The notes under the pieces: generated by a model
Databases searched by the model: none
Told to the model about the DNA's origin: nothing
The model's input: the letters and a program-made list of their open reading frames with translations, nothing else
Shown here: positions 6,752 through 7,349 of the stretch, one piece after another
How positions within the stretch are numbered: the stretch's first letter is position 1
How the letters are laid out: the number at the start of each line of letters is the position of its first letter
Assembly: GCA_021778375.1 (NCBI GenBank)
Contig: JAJYCM010000134.1
Span: forward strand, 1-7,349
Length of the DNA: 7,349 bases
From: Bacteroidota bacterium
GTDB taxonomy: Bacteria > Bacteroidota > Ignavibacteria > Ignavibacteriales > Ignavibacteriaceae
Direction: 5' to 3'
Made by a program: the position numbers and the translations under genes

Positions 6752-6781
6752 TTGCGAAAAATATTTTATTTAAAATAAATT
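6752..6781 (+). promoter_or_regulatory. Candidate promoter of the HU gene
   Basis: TTGCGA (6752-6757) and TAAATT (6776-6781) are 18 bases apart, giving transcription from about 6788 and a leader of roughly 45 bases before the HU gene. A second pairing with TTGATA (6742-6747) is possible. The sequence is so AT-rich that neither is compelling. Confidence 0.25.
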
Positions 6782-6799
6782 CTTTTTAATTTGCCTGCG

Positions 6800-6822
6800 T
6801 AATAAACTTATTAATAAACTTA
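6800..6822 (+). repeat. Tandem 11-base repeat in the HU leader
   Basis: TAATAAACTTA occurs at 6800-6810 and 6812-6822, period 12, ending just before the ribosome-binding sequence AGAGG (6823-6827). It could be an operator or an mRNA element of the HU gene; a chance duplication in AT-rich DNA is the alternative. Confidence 0.45.
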
Positions 6823-6834
6823 AGAGGTAACATT

Positions 6835-7119
6835 ATGGCAGCTGCTAAATCAATGACCAAATCTCAAATCTTGGATCATCTTTCGAAGAAGACCGGTTCA
6901 ACCAAAAAATTTGCTGGAGAATTTTTGGATGAGTTAAATGCATTGGCTTATAAAGAAGCAAAAAAATCTTTTGTGATCCCTGGTTTAGGAAAACTTCTTG
7001 TCGTCAACCGGAAAAAAAGAATGGGCAGAAATCCATCTACCGGTCAGACAATGGTTATACCAGCTAAAAAAGTTCTAAAATTCAGAATAGCAAAAGCAGC
7101 AAAGGATGCAGTATTATAA
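6835..7119 (+). CDS. HU-family nucleoid DNA-binding protein
   Basis: The 94-residue basic protein has the length and pattern of the bacterial HU/IHF fold: N-terminal helices (MTKSQILDHLSKKTG, FLDELNALAYKEAKK) that make the dimer, the turn FVIPGLGKLLVVNRKKR, and the signature MGRNPSTGQTMVIPAKKVLKF with Pro67 at the tip of the DNA-intercalating arm. It should work as a dimer that bends and compacts DNA. The start is supported by AGAGG (6823-6827) seven bases before the ATG. Compared with classical HU it has a six-residue lead (MAAAKS) before the usual MTKS beginning, a feature of many HU-like proteins in this part of the tree. It is divergent from the receptor-like gene, with 213-252 bases between starts, and has its own terminator, so it is a single-gene unit. 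HU cannot be told from IHF-like paralogues by sequence alone. Confidence 0.95.
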   Translation: MAAAKSMTKSQILDHLSKKTGSTKKFAGEFLDELNALAYKEAKKSFVIPGLGKLLVVNRKKRMGRNPSTGQTMVIPAKKVLKFRIAKAAKDAVL

Positions 7120-7147
7120 GAGCATTATAAAAAACTCTATTTTTATT

Positions 7148-7174
7148 AAGCCCGTTTAATAACGGGCTTTTTTT
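7148..7174 (+). terminator. Rho-independent terminator of the HU gene
   Basis: AAGCCCGTT (7148-7156) pairs perfectly with AACGGGCTT (7161-7169) around TAAT and runs into seven Ts (7168-7174), 28 bases after the stop codon. This is a textbook intrinsic terminator for the plus strand. Confidence 0.93.
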
Positions 7175-7205
7175 ATTCCAATTTGTTTAAGTCGATATAT
7201 AAGTA

Positions 7206-7230
7206 ACTCATGTTACGCAGACAATTTCAA
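7206..7230 (-). repeat. 25-base repeat, right copy (inverted relative to 2531-2555)
   Basis: The reverse complement of these 25 bases is identical to 2531-2555; on the plus strand it reads ACTCATGTTACGCAG then ACAATTTCAA. It lies 31 bases beyond the HU terminator's T-run. Flanking bases differ from those of the other copy, and no short target duplication is seen outside the pair. Confidence 0.9.
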
Positions 7231-7349
7231 ATATAAAGGAAGTGAAGTGCAAAACCTTGTATGTTTAAAAAAGACATAATGTTCTTTGACATAATGAAAA
7301 AGTTTATTTTCTTACGGAAGTAGAAGGGACCAAACCTGAGCCACGAGCT
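7231..7349. other. Unassigned right edge
   Basis: No gene is identified in these 119 bases. On the minus strand one frame is open from the window edge for 40 codons to TGA at 7229-7227, inside the 25-base repeat; it could be the tail of a gene beyond the edge, but its sequence (SSWLRFGPFYFRKKINFF at the edge end) matches nothing I recognise. The plus strand has a 20-codon ATG frame (7261-7323) without a ribosome-binding site. GACATAATG is repeated at 7273-7281 and 7288-7296. The last 30 or so bases are noticeably richer in G and C than the preceding ones and may begin another feature. Confidence 0.4.

Noticed and set aside
7211..7220. Resemblance of TGTTACGCAG to sequence seen in integron cassettes
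   Set aside because: The match is only about ten bases, without an integrase or a paired core-site structure; treated as coincidence.
2531..7230. Composite transposon bounded by the 25-base inverted repeats
   Set aside because: No transposase or recombinase lies inside, the interior genes are ordinary chromosomal ones, and the bases outside the two copies show no target duplication.
7286..7315. Promoter with perfect TTGACA at 7286-7291
   Set aside because: No acceptable -10 hexamer occurs 16-18 bases downstream; the nearest, TATTTT (7305-7310), is only 13 bases away, and no gene start is visible before the edge.
7261..7323. Small plus-strand ORF of 20 codons
   Set aside because: No ribosome-binding site, and its sequence simply reflects the AT-rich GACATAATG duplication.

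Overview
The window is AT-rich bacterial chromosomal DNA. The mix of genes points to the Bacteroidota/Ignavibacteriota/Chlorobiota side of the tree, most likely an Ignavibacteria-type organism. The evidence is a LytS-like four-helix histidine kinase paired with a LytTR regulator, a TonB-receptor-like outer-membrane protein whose signal peptide ends in a glutamine-type junction, an HU protein of the style common there, and several starts with weak or no Shine-Dalgarno sequence. This placement is inference from protein style; the window has no rRNA or other phylogenetic marker apart from a partial valS.

Layout, left to right. Positions 1-1215 hold the 3' part of valS (valyl-tRNA synthetase), followed by a perfect 15-bp inverted repeat. 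A DinB-family metalloprotein gene follows (1338-1835), then a small secreted beta-barrel-like protein (1943-2434). A stretch of about 460 bases without a confident gene comes next (2435-2892). It holds a GC-rich hairpin, one copy of a 25-base repeat, a Rho-independent terminator, a short direct repeat and hairpins that could act in the leader of the next transcript. A two-gene operon follows, with 20 bases of overlap: a membrane histidine kinase (2893-3954) and a LytTR response regulator (3935-4654). Tail to tail with it, only 8 bases away, is a TonB-dependent-receptor-like outer-membrane protein on the minus strand (4663-6582, possibly from 6621). This gene is divergent from an HU-family DNA-binding protein (6835-7119), which ends in a strong terminator. 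The right edge (7231-7349) has no assignable gene.

How the parts relate. The kinase and regulator almost certainly form one signalling pair: a membrane sensor, phosphotransfer to Asp53, and DNA binding by the LytTR domain. Their targets cannot be read from the window. The other genes look like ordinary housekeeping or envelope neighbours and not one pathway. I see no transposase, integrase, CRISPR array, toxin-antitoxin pair or defence gene, and nothing that amounts to a clearly new multi-gene system. The most unusual signal is non-coding: an exact 25-base sequence present in inverted orientation at 2531-2555 and 7206-7230, each copy next to a terminator hairpin and bracketing the sensor/regulator/receptor/HU block. 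It is most simply a dispersed intergenic repeat of this genome.
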